Of a stretch of DNA of 64,000 bases, positions 23,033 to 35,100 are shown piece by piece (within the stretch, counting starts at the first letter, position 1; every line of letters starts with the position of its first letter). Below the pieces are notes generated by a model. The model did not search any database. It had not been told where the DNA came from and was given only the letters and a program-made list of their open reading frames with translations. This stretch comes from Apium graveolens. Lineage: Eukaryota > Streptophyta > Magnoliopsida > Apiales > Apiaceae. The stretch lies in contig NW_027419839.1 in assembly GCF_009905375.1 (NCBI RefSeq), forward strand, positions 1 through 64,000, written 5' to 3'. A program made the translations under genes and the position numbers.

Positions 23033-25725
23033 TAGAGGGAGTAAAGGTACTCTAATATGGTGAGCAGTGACTTACATGGTTGATTAGAGCCAAAATGTTG
23101 AACAAAATTAACTTGTATGAAAGTGGTATTAATAGGTGGTAAAAGGATTGTCAAATTGGATGTATATGATGTTAACGTGTCAATTGTTGCATATATGGTG
23201 GAAAGTGACTCTTATAGGGTGCAAAGTGACTCTAATATGTGAGAAGTAACTAACATGGTTAATTAGAACCAAAATGTGGACCAAAATTGATTTGTATGAA
23301 TATGGCACTAAGAGGGTGGTAAAGGATTTCTAATTGCATGTAATGATGTTAACATGTTAATTGTACCAATATATGATGGCAATTGAACTATTATAAGGTG
23401 CAAAGTGACTCTAATATGGTGAGAAGTCACTTACATAATTGATTATAGCCAAAATGTGGGCCCAAAATTGACTTGTACGAAGGGGGTACCAAGAGGTGGT
23501 TAAAGGATGTCTAATTGCATGTACATGATGTTAACATGTTAATTATATCAATATTTGGGTGGCAAATGACTTTCATAGGGTGCAAAGTGACTCTAATATG
23601 GTGAAAAGTGACTAACATGGTTAATTAGAACCAAAATGTGGACCAAAATTGACTTGTATGAATATGGCACTAAGAGGTGGTTAAAGGATGTCTAATTGCA
23701 TGTACATGATGTTAACATGTTAATTGTACCAATATATGATGGCAAGTGATTTTTATAAGGTGCATAGTGACTCTAATATGGTGAGAAGTCACTTACATGA
23801 TTGATTAGAGCCAAAATGTTGCCCAAAATTGACTTGTAGGAAAGGGGTACCAAGAGGTGGTTAAAGGATGTCTAATGGCATTTACGTGATGTTAATATGT
23901 TAATTGTGTCAATATATGGGCTAGTGACTCTTATAGGGTGTAAGGTACTCTAATATGGTGAACAATGACTTACATGGTTGATTAGAGCTAAAATGTGGAC
24001 CAAAATTAACTTGTATGAAAGTGGCATTAATAGGTAGTAAAAGGATGTCAAATTGGATGTATATGATGTTAACATGTCAATTGGTTGCATATATGGTAGA
24101 AAGTGACTCTTATAGGGTGCAAAGTGACTCTAATATGGTGAGAAGTGACTAACATGGTTAATTAGAACCAAAATGTGGACCAAATTGACTTGTATGAATA
24201 TGGCACTAAGAGGTGATAAAAGGATTTCTAATTGCATGTACATGATGTTAACATGTTAATTGTACCAATATATGATGGAAGTGACTCTTATAAGGTGCAA
24301 AGTGACTCTAATATGGTGAGAAGTCACTTACATGATTGATTAGAGCCAAAATGTGGCCCAAAATTAACTTGTAGGAAAGGGGTACCAAGATGTGGTTAAA
24401 GGATGTCTAATTGCATTTACGTGATGTTAACATGTTAATTGTATCAATATATGGGGCAAGTGACTCTTATAGGTGTAAAGGTACTCTAATATGGTAAACA
24501 ATGACTTACATGATTGATTAGAGCCAAAATGTTGCCCAAAATTGACTTGTAGGAAAGGGGTACCAAGAGGTGGTTTAAAGGATGTGTAATGGCATTTACG
24601 TGATGTTTAATATGTTAATTTGTATCAATATATGGGGCTAGTGACTCTTATAGGGTGTAAAGGTACTCTAATATGGTGAACAATGGACTTACATGGTTGA
24701 TTAGAGCTAAATTTGGACCAAAATTAACTTGTATGAAAGTGGCATTAATAGGTGGTAAAAGGATGTCAAATTGGATGTATATGATGTTAACATGTCAATT
24801 GTTGCATATATGTGGAAAGTGACTCTTATAGGGTGCAAAGTGACTCAATATGGTGAGAAGTGACTAACATGGTTAATTAGAACCAAAATGGGGACCAAAA
24901 TTTGACTTGTATGAATATGGCACTAAGAGGTGATAAAGGATTTCTAATTGCATGTACATGATGTTAACATGTTAATTGTACCAATATATGATGGAAGTGA
25001 CTCTTATAAGGTGCAAAGTGACTCTAATATGGTGAGAAGTCACTTACATGATGATTAGAGCCAAAATGTGGCCCAAAATTAACTTGTAGGAAACGGGGTA
25101 CCAAGAGGTGGTTAAAGGATGTCTAATTGCATTTACGTGATGTTAACATGTTAATTGTATCAATATATGGGGCAAGTGACTCTTATAGGGTGTAAAGGTA
25201 CTCTAATATGGTGAACAATGACTACATGGTTGATTAGAGCCAAAATGTTGAACAAAATTAAACTTCTATGAAAGTGGCATTAATAGGTGGTAAAAGGATG
25301 TCAAATTGGATGTATATGATGTTAACATGTCAATTGTTGCATATATGGTGGGAAAGTGACTCTTATAGGGTGCAAAGTGACTCTAATATGGTGAGAAGTG
25401 ACTAACATGGTTAATTAGAACCAAAATGTGGACGCAAAATTGACTTGTATGAATATGGCACTAAGAGGTGGTAAAAGGATTTCTAATTGCATGTACATGA
25501 TTTTAACATGTAATTGTGCCAATATATGATGGAAGTGAATCTTATAAGGTGTAAAGTGACTCTAATCTGGTGAGAAGTCACTTACATGATGATTAGAGCC
25601 AAAATGTGGCCCAAAATTAACTTGTAGGAAAGGGGTACCAAGAGGTGCTTAAAGGATGTCTAATTGCATTTACGTGATGTTAACATGTTAATTGTATCAA
25701 TATATGGGGCAAGTGACTCTTATAG
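23033..25725. repeat. Satellite block, 15 monomers (A-type, subtype II)
   Basis: Standard A order with c' at about 24473-24653 (one G lost at its start). It carries GTGATTT...GCATAGTGAC in monomers 4-5. It has scattered insertions such as CAATTGAACTATT near 23383 and CAATTGGTTGC near 24081. Confidence 0.93.
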
Positions 25726-26386
25726 TGATGTGGATCTCTCCACAAAGAAAGAAATGAAGAAGAAGAAAAGGGAATAAGAGAAAAAGAGGATATGTCAAAA
25801 GAACACGATCAATCCAGAAACGTGAACTTTTAATCTCAAATTGCTTAGATCAATCCAGAAACTAAGTAATTCGAATCTAACCTTCAAAACAATACAGTAA
25901 TTGAAGTTTAGAGGAAAGAAAAACTACTTATAGTTTATCTCAAAACAAAGTTTATATCATCCATTGTCTCTCTTAAAAGATTACATTCAAAGGGTATTTA
26001 TAGCCTTAGACAATAACCCGAAACCCAATAAGATCCAATAGAAATTCAATATCAGCATGAAGTAGCCAATATCTGAATCTTTCCAGGAAACAAATTTAAA
26101 AACCAAATCCAAATAGAAAAAAGACAAAATCAAATCAAATAGGAAAATAAAATCCTAAGTGCTTAAAACAAGAAAACCCTTTCAAGTGAAAGGTAAAAAC
26201 TTGCAATCAAAATTTGAATTAAAAATATAATAATCAGCTACTTGTCCAACTTCATGCATCGCTCCTTAATTCCTTATTGTCCAAGTAAGCTTCATAACCC
26301 ATGTTTGCATCCTCTCCAATTGAACATCACAACTAGTACACATAGCCAAATCCCAATCAACATATTCCATTGCTTGATCCTCCTCA
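25726..26386 (-). mobile_element. Solo-LTR-like segment, copy 9
   Basis: 661 bp. The right terminus reads CCTCCTCA rather than CCTCATCA. TATA-like box at 25995-26003 (minus). Several one-base losses. The minus-strand 60-codon frame at 26266-26448 runs from satellite into the LTR and arises from local indels. Confidence 0.8.
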
Positions 26387-29056
26387 TAGAGGGAGTAAAG
26401 GTACTCTAATATGGTGAGCAGTGGACTTACATGGTTGATTAGAGCCAAATGTTGAACAAATTAACTTGTATGAAAGTGGATTAATAGGTGTAAAAGGATG
26501 TCAAATTGGATGTATATGATGTTAACGTGTCAATTGTTGCATATATGGTGGAAAGTGACTCTTATAGGGTTGCAAAGTGGACTCTAATATGTGAGAAGTA
26601 GAACTAACATGGTTAATTAAACCAAATGTGGACCAAAATTGATTTGTATGAATATGGCACTAAGAGGTGGTAAGGATTCTAATTGCATGTACATGATGTT
26701 AACATGTTAATTGTACCAATATATGATGGCAAGTGACTATATAAGGTGCAAAGTGACTCTAATATGGTGAGAAGTCACTACATAATTGATTATAGCCAAA
26801 ATGTGGCCCAAATTGACTTGTACGAAAGGGGTACCAAGAGGTGGTTAAAGGATGTCTAATTGCATGTACATGATGTTAACATGTTAATTATATCAATATT
26901 TGGTGGCAAATGACTTTCATAGGTGCGAAGTGACTCTAATATGGTGAAAAGTGACTAACATGGTTAATTAGAACCAAAATGTGGACCAAAATTGACTTGT
27001 ATGAATTGGCACTAAGAGGTGGTTAAAGGATGTCTAATTGCATGTACATGATGTTAACATGTTACTTGTACCTAATATATGATGGCAAGTGATTTTATAA
27101 GGTGCATAGTGACTCTAATAATGGTGAGAAGTCACTTACATGAGTGATTAGACCAAAAATGTTGCCCAAAATTGACTTGTAGGAAAGGGGTACCAAGAGG
27201 TGGTTAAAGGATGGTCTAATGGCAGTTACGTGATGTTAATATGTTAATTGTGTCAATATATGGGGCTAGTGACTCTTATAGGGTGTAAAGGTACTCTAAT
27301 ATGGTGAACAATGACTTACATGGTTGATTAGAGCTAAATTGGGACCAAAATTAACTTGGATGAAAGTGGCATTAATAGGTGGAAAAGGATGTCAAATTGG
27401 ATATGTATATGATGTTACATGTCATTGTTGCATATATGGTAAAGTGACTCTTATAGGGTGAAAGTGACTCTAATATGGTGAGAAGTGACTAACATGGTTA
27501 ATTAGACCAAAATGTGGACCAAATTGACTTGTATGATATGGCACTAAGAGGTGATAAAGGATTTCTAATTGCATGTACATGATGTTAACATGTTAATTGT
27601 ACCAATATATGATGGGAAGTGACTCTTATAAGGTGCAAAGTGGACTCTATATGGTGAGAAGTCACTTACATGATTGATTAGAGCCAAATGTGGCCCAAAA
27701 TTAACTTGTAGGAAAGGGGTACCAAGAGGTGGTTAAAGGATGTCTAATTGCATTTACGTGATGTTAACATGTTAATTGTATCAATATATGGGGCAAGTGA
27801 CTCTTATAGGGTGTAAAGGTACTCTAATATGGTAAACAATGACTTACATGATTGATTAGAGCCAAAATGTTGCCCCAAACTTGACTTGTAGGAAAGGGGT
27901 ACCAAGAGGTGGTTAAAGGATGTGTAACTGGCATTACGTGATGTTAATATGTTAATTGTATCAATATATGGGCTAGTGACTCTTATAGGGTTGTAAAGGT
28001 ACTCTAATATGGTGAACAATGACTTACATGGTTGATTAGAGCTAAAATTTGGACCAAAATTAACTTGTATGAAAGTGGCATTAATAGGTGGTAAAAGGAT
28101 GTCAAATGGATGTATATGATGTTAACATGTCAATTGTTGCATATATGGTGGAAAGTGACTCTTATAGGGTGCAAAGTGACTCAATATGGTGAGAAAAGTG
28201 ACTAACATGGTTAATTAGAACCAAAATGTGGACCAAAATTGACTTGTATGAATATGCACTAAGAGGTGATAAAGGATTTCTAATTGCATGTACATGATGT
28301 TAACATGTTAATTGTACCAATATATGATGGAAGTGACTCTTATAAGGTGCAAAGTGACTCTAATATGGTGAGAAGTCACTTACATGATTGATTAGAGCCA
28401 AAATGTGGCCCAAAATTAACTTGTAGGAAAGGGGTACCAAGAGGTGGTTAAAGGATGTCTAATTGCATTTACGTGATGATGTTAACATGTAATTGTATCA
28501 TATATGGGGCAGTGACTCTTATAGGGTGTAAAGGTACTCTAATATGGTGAACAATGACTTACATGGTTGATTAGAGCCAAAATGTTGAACAAAAAACTTC
28601 TATGAAAGTGGCATTAATAGGTGGTAAAAGGATGTCAAATTGGATGTATATGATGTTAACATGTCAATGTTGCATATATGGTGGAAAGTGACTCTTATAG
28701 GGTGCAAAGTGACTCTAATATGGTGAGAAGTGACTAACATGGTTAATTAGAACCAAAATGTGGACCAAAATTGACTTGTATGAATATGGCACTAAGAGGT
28801 GGTAAAAGGATTTCTAATTGCATGTACATGATTTAACATGTTAATTGTGCCAATATATGATGGAAGTGAATCTTATAAGGTGTAAAGTGACTCTAATCTG
28901 GTGAGAAGTCACTTACATGATTGATTAGAGCCAAAATGTGGCCCAAAATTAACTTGTAGGAAAGGGGTACCAAGAGGTGCTTAAAGGATGTCTAATTGCA
29001 TTTACGTGATGTTAACATGTTAATTGTATAATATATGGGGCAAGTGACTCTTATAG
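26387..29056. repeat. Satellite block, 15 monomers (A-type, very noisy)
   Basis: Standard A order with c' at 27810-27988. Indel density is highest between ~26.45 and ~27.7 kb, where monomers lose or gain bases at many sites (for example GTAGAACTAACATGG near 26597). After ~28.3 kb the sequence becomes clean again. The minus-strand 71-codon frame at 27804-28019 is not coding. Confidence 0.92.
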
Positions 29057-29719
29057 TGATGTGGATCTCTCCACAAAGAAAGAAATGAAGAAGAAGAAAA
29101 GGGATAAGAGAAAAAGAGGATATTTCAAAAGAACACGATCAATCCAGAAACGTGAACTTTTAATCTCAAATTGCTTAGATCAATCCAGAAACTAAGTAAT
29201 TCGAATCTAACCTTCAAAACAATACAGTAATTGAAGTTTAGAGGAAAGAAAAACTACTTATAGTTTATCTCAAAACAAAAGTTTTATATCATCCATTGTC
29301 TCTCTTAAAAGATTACATTCAAAGGGTATTTATAGCCTTAGACAATAACCCAAACCCAATAAGATTCCAATAGAAATTCAATATCAGCATGAAGTAGCCA
29401 ATATCTGAATCTTTCCAGGAAACAAATTTAAAAACCAAATCCAAATAGAAAAAAGACAAAAATCAAATCCAAATAGGAAAATAAAATCCTAAGTGCTTAA
29501 AACAAGAAAAACCCTTTCAAGTGAAAGGTAAAAACTTGCAATCAAAATTTGAATTAAAAATATAATAATCAGCTACTTGTCCAACTTCATGCATCGCTCC
29601 TTAATTCCTTTTGTCCAAGTAAGCTTCATAACCCATGTTTGCATCCTCTCCAATTGAACATCACAACTAGTACACATAGCCAAATCCCAATCAACATATT
29701 CATTGCTTGATCCTCATCA
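29057..29719 (-). mobile_element. Solo-LTR-like segment, copy 10
   Basis: 663 bp, ends intact. The right flank reads TAGAGGGGAAAGG, a small loss after the TSD. TATA-like box at 29327-29335 (minus). Confidence 0.82.
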
Positions 29720-32380
29720 TAGAGGGGAAAGGTACTCTAATATGGTGAGCAGTGACTTACATGGTTGATTAGAGCCAAAATGTGAACAAAATTAACTTGT
29801 ATGAAAGTGGTATTAATAGGTGGTAAAAGGATGTCAAATTGGATGTATATGATGTTAACGTGTCAATTGTTGCATATATGGTGGAAAGTGACTCTTATAG
29901 GGTGCAAAGTGACTCTAATATTGTGAGAAGTAACTAACATGGTTAATTAGAACCAAAATGTGGACCAAAATTGATTTGTATGAATATGGCACTAAGAGGT
30001 GGTAAAGGATTTCTAATTGCATGTACATGATGTTAACATGTTAATTGTACCAATATATGATGGCAAGTGACTCATATAAGGTGCAAAGTGACTCTAATAT
30101 GGTGAGAAGTCACTTACATAATTGATTATAGCCAAAATGTGGCCCAAAATTGACTTGTACGAAAGGGGTACCAAGAGGTGGTTAAAGGATGTCTAATTGC
30201 ATGTACATGATGTTAACATGTTAATTATATCAATATTTGGTGGCAAATGACTTTCATAGGGTGCAAAGTGACTCTAATATGGTGAAAAGTGACTAACATG
30301 GTTAATTAGAACCAAAATGTGGACCAAAATTGACTTGTATGAATATGGCACTAAGAGGTGGTTTAAAGGATGTCTAATTGCATGTACATGATGTTAACAT
30401 GTTAATTGTACCAATATATGATGGCAAGTGTCTTATAAGGTGCAAAGTGACTCTAATATGGTGAGAAGTCACTACATGATTGAATAGAGCCAAAATGTTG
30501 CCCAAAATTGACTTGTAGGAAAGGGGTACCAAGAGGTGGTTAAAGGATGTCTATTGGCATTTACGTGATGTTAATATGTTAATTGTGTCAATATATAGGG
30601 CTAGTGCTTTAGGGTGTAAAGGTACTCTAATATGGTGAACAATGACTTACATGGTTGATTAGAGCTAAAATGTGGACCAAAATTAACTTGAATGAAAGTG
30701 GCATTAATAGGTAGTAAAAGGATGTCAAATTGGATGTATATGATGTTAACATGTCAATTGTTGCATATATGGTAGAAAGTGACTCTTATAGGGTGCAAAG
30801 TGACTCTAATATGGTGAGTAAGCTAACATGGTTAATTAGAACCAAAATGTGGACCAAAATTGACTTGTATGAATATGGCACTAAGAGGTGATAAAAGGAT
30901 TTCTAATTGCATGTACATGATGTTAACATGTTAATTGTACCAATATATGATGGAAGTGACTCTTATAAGGTGCAAGTGACTAATATGGTGAGAAGTCACT
31001 TACATGATTGATTAGAGCCAAAATGTGGCCCAAAATTAACTTGTAGGAAAGGGGTACCAAGAGGTGGTTAAAGGATGTCTAATTGCATTTACGTGATGTT
31101 AACATGTTAATTGTATCAATATATGGGGCAAGTGACTCTTATAGGGTGTAAAGGTACTCTAATATGGAACAACCTACACTGATTGATTAGAGCCAAAATG
31201 TTGCCCAAAATTGACTGTAGGAAAGGGGTACCAAGAGGTGGTTAAAGGATGTGTAATGGCATTTACGTGATGTTAATATGTTAATTGTATCAATATATGG
31301 GGCAGTGACTCTTATAGGGTGTAAAGGTACTCTAATATGGTGAACAATGACTTACATGGTTGATTAGAGCTAAAATTTGGACCAAAATTAACTTGTATGA
31401 AAGTGGCATTAATAGGTGGTAAAGGATGTCAAATTGGAGTATATGATGTTAACATGTCAATGTTGCATATATGGTGGAAAGTGACTCTTATAGGGTGCAA
31501 AGTGACTCCTATGGTGAGAAGTGACTAACATGGTTAATTAGAACCAAAATGTGGACCAAAATTGACTTGTATGAATATGGCACTAAGAGGTGATAAAAGG
31601 ATTTCTAATTGCATGTACATGATGTTAACATGTTAATTGTACCAATATATGATGGAAGTGACTCTTATAAGGTGCAAAGTGACTCTAATATGGTGAGAAG
31701 TCACTTACATGATTGATTAGAGCCAAAATGTGGCCCAAAATTAATTGTAGGAAACGGGTACCAAGAGGTGGTTAAAGGATGTCTAATTGCATTACGTGAT
31801 GTTAAATGTTAATTGTATCAATTATGGGGCAAGTGACTCTTATAGGGTGTAAAGGTACTCTAATATGGTGAACAATGACTTACATGGTTGATTAGAGCCA
31901 AAATGTTGAACAAAATTAACTTCTATGAAAGTGGCATTAATAGGTGGTAAAAGGATGTCAAATTGGATGTATATGATGTTAACATGTCAATTGTTGCATA
32001 TATGGTGGAAAGTGACTCTTATAGGGTGCAAAGTGACTCTAATATGGTGAGAAGTGACTAAACATGGTTAATTAGAACCAAAATGTGGACCAAAATTGAC
32101 TTGTATGAATATGGCACTAAGAGGTGGTAAAAGGATTTCTAATTGCATGTACATGATTTTAAACATGTTAATTGTGCCAATTATGATGGAAGTGAATCTT
32201 ATAAGGTGTAAAGTGACTCTAATCTGGTGAGAAGTCACTTACATGATTGATTAGAGCCAAAATGTGGCCAAAATTAACTTGTAGGAAAGGGGTACCAAGA
32301 GGTGCTTAAAGGATGTCTAATGCATTTACGTGATGTAACATGTTAATTGTATCAATATATGGGGCAAGTGACTCTTATAG
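29720..32380. repeat. Satellite block, 15 monomers (A-type, subtype I)
   Basis: Standard A order with c' at 31145-31317, which is shortened (GGAACAACCTACACTGATTG). Subtype I by GATTGAATAG. Several short losses lie between 30.4 and 31.8 kb. Confidence 0.93.
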
Positions 32381-33031
32381 TGATGTGGATCTCTCCAAAG
32401 AAAGAAATGAAGAAGAAAGAAAAGGGATAAGAGAAAAGAGGATATTTCAAAAGAACACGATCAATCCAGAAACGTGAACTTTTAATCTCAAATTGCTTAG
32501 ATCAATCCAGAAACTAAGTAATTCGAATCTAACTTCAAAAACAATACAGTAATTGAAGTTTAGAGGAAAGAAAAAAACTACTTATAGTTTATCTCAAAAC
32601 AAAAGTTTATATCATCCATTGTCTCTCTTAAAAGATTACATTCAAAGGGTATTATAGCCTTAGACAATAACCGAACCAATAAGATTCCATAGAAATTCAA
32701 TATCAGCATGAAGTAGCCAATATCTGAATCTTTCCAGGAAACAAATTTAAAAACCAAATCCAATAGAAAAAAGACAAAAATCAAATCAAATAGGAAAATA
32801 AAATCTAAGTGCTTAAAACAAAAAAAACCCTTTCAAGTGAAAGGTAAAAACTTGCAATCAAATTTGAATTAAAAATAATAATCAGCTACTTGTCCAACTT
32901 CATGCATCGCTCCTTAATTCCTGTTGTCAAGTAAGCTTCATAACCCATGTTTGCATCCTCTCCAATTGAACATCACAAACTAGTAACACATAGCCAAATC
33001 CAATCAACATATCATTGCTTGATCCTCATCA
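32381..33031 (-). mobile_element. Solo-LTR-like segment, copy 11 (most eroded)
   Basis: 651 bp, the shortest full copy, with many one-base losses. The TATA-like box at 32650-32657 reads TATTATAG on plus and so has lost one T. If real, this would weaken the box; given the local error density it may be an artefact. Although it precedes a B block, it lacks the private deletion CCAATGAACAACAACTAG of 3204 and 55517. Confidence 0.78.
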
Positions 33032-34440
33032 TAGAGGGAGTAAGGTACTCTAATATGGTGCAGGTGACTACGGTTGATTAGAGCCAATGTTGAACATTAA
33101 CTTGTATGAAAGTGGTAGTAATAGGTGGTAAAAGGATGTCAAATTGGATGTATATGATGTTAACGTGTCAATTGTTGCTATATGGTGGAAGTGACTCTTA
33201 TAGGGTGCAAAGGACTCTAATATTGTGAGAAGTAACTAACAGGTAATTAGAACCAAAATGGGACCAAAATGATTTGTATGAATATGGCACTAACGCGGTG
33301 GTAAAGGATTCTATGCATGTACATGATGTTAACATGTTAATTGTACCAATATATGATGGCAAGTGACTTTTAAGGTGCAAAGTGACTCTAATATGGTGAG
33401 AAGTCACTTACATAATTGATTATAGCCAAAATGTGGCCCAAAATTGACTTGTACGAAAGGGGTACCAAGAGGTGGTTAAAGGATGTCTAATTGCATGTAC
33501 ATGATGTTAACATGTTAATTATATCAATATTTGGTGGCAAATGACTTTCATAGGGTGCAACGTGACTCTAATATGGTGAAAAGTGACTAACATGGTTAAT
33601 TAAAACCAAAATGTGGACCAAAATTGACTTGTATGAATATGGCACTAAGAGGTGGTAAAGGATTTCTAATTGCATGTACATGATGTTAACATGTTAATTG
33701 TACCAATATTATGATGGCAAGTGATTCTTATAAGGTGCATAGTGACTCTAATATGGTGAGAAGTCACTTACATGATTGATTAGAGCCAAAATGTTGCCCA
33801 AAATTGACTTGTAGGAAAGGGGTACCAAGAGGTGGTTAAAGGATGTCTAATGGCATTTACGTGATGTTAATATGTTAATTGTGTCAATATATGGGGCTAG
33901 TGACTCTTATAGGGTGTAAAGGTACTCTATATGGTGAACAATGACTTACATGGTTGATTAGAGCTAAATGTGGACCAAAATTAACTTGTATGAAGTGGCA
34001 TTAATAGGTGGTAAAAGGATGTCAAATTGGATGTATATGATGTTAACATGTCAATTGTTGCATATATGGTGGAAAGTGACTCTTATAGGGTGTAAAGTGA
34101 CTAATATGGTGAGAAGTGACTAACATGGTTAATTAGAACCAAATGTGGACCAAAATTGACTTGTATGAATATGGCACTAAGAGGTGATAAAAGGATTTCT
34201 AATTGCATGTACATGATGTTAACATGTTAATTGTGCCAATATATGATGGAAGTGACTCTTATAAGGTGCAAAGTGAGTCTAATCTGGTGAGAAGTCACTT
34301 ACATGATTGATTTGAGCCAAAATGTGGTCCAAAATTAACTTGTAGGAAAGTGGTACCAAGAGGTGCTTAAATATGTCTAATTGCATTTACGTGATGTTAA
34401 CATGTAATTATATCAATATATGGGGCAAGTGACTTTATAG
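33032..34440. repeat. Satellite block, 8 monomers (B-type, with a C-like patch)
   Basis: Order a b c b c a b c with the B marks in the final monomer (GAGTCTAATCTGG, TTTGAGCC, GTGGTCC). Its first ~300 bp are heavily indel-laden. Monomer 4 (about 33559-33720) differs from the sister B blocks: AACGTGACTC, TTAAAACC and GGTGGTAAAGGATTTC match monomer 12 of the C block instead. The minus frames at 33198-33407 and 34397-34597 are not coding. Confidence 0.92.
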
Positions 34441-35100
34441 TGATGTGGATCTCTCCACAAAGAAGAAAAGAAGAAGAAGAAAAGGGATAAGAGAAAAGAG
34501 GATATTTCAAAAGAACACGATCAATCCAGAAACGTGAATTTAATCTCAAATTGCTTAGATCAATCCAGAAACTAAGTAATTCGAATCTAACCTTCAAAAC
34601 AATACAGTAATTGAAGTTCAGAGGAAAGAAAAACTAATTATAGTTTATCTCAAAACAAAAGTTTTATATCATCCATTGTCTCTCTAAAAGATTACATTCA
34701 AAGGGTATTTATAGCCTTAGACAATAACCCAAACCCAATAAGATTCCAATAGAAATTCAATATCAGCATGAATTAGCCAATATCTGAATCTTTCCAGGAA
34801 ACAAATTTAAAAACCAAATCCAAATAGAAAAAAGACAAAAATCAAATCCAAATAGGAAAATAAAATCCTAAGTGCTTAAAACAAGAAAAAACCCTTTCAA
34901 GTGAAAGGTAAAAACTTGCAATCAAAATTCGAATTAATAATATAATAATCAGCTACTTGTCCAACTTCATGCATCGCTCCTTAATTCCTTGTTGTCCAAG
35001 TAAGCTTCATAACCCATGTTTGCATCCTCTCCAATTGAACATCACAACGAGTACACATAGCCAAATCCCAATCAACATATTCATTCCTTGATCCTCATCA
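34441..35100 (-). mobile_element. Solo-LTR-like segment, copy 12 (intact 5-bp TSD)
   Basis: 660 bp from TGATG to CATCA, flanked by TATAG at 34436-34440 and again at 35101-35105. TATA-like box at 34706-34714 (minus). It belongs to the subgroup GTTCAGAGG / GAATTAGCC / CAACGAGTAC with 5283 and 57597. Confidence 0.83.

Noticed and set aside
26266..26448. Possible gag-like peptide fragment on minus near the LTR 5' end
   Set aside because: A short frame including VDWDLAMCTSCDVQLERM is seen in some copies, but it is under 60 codons, has no recognised motif, and lies in the U3 part of an LTR, where coding is not expected.
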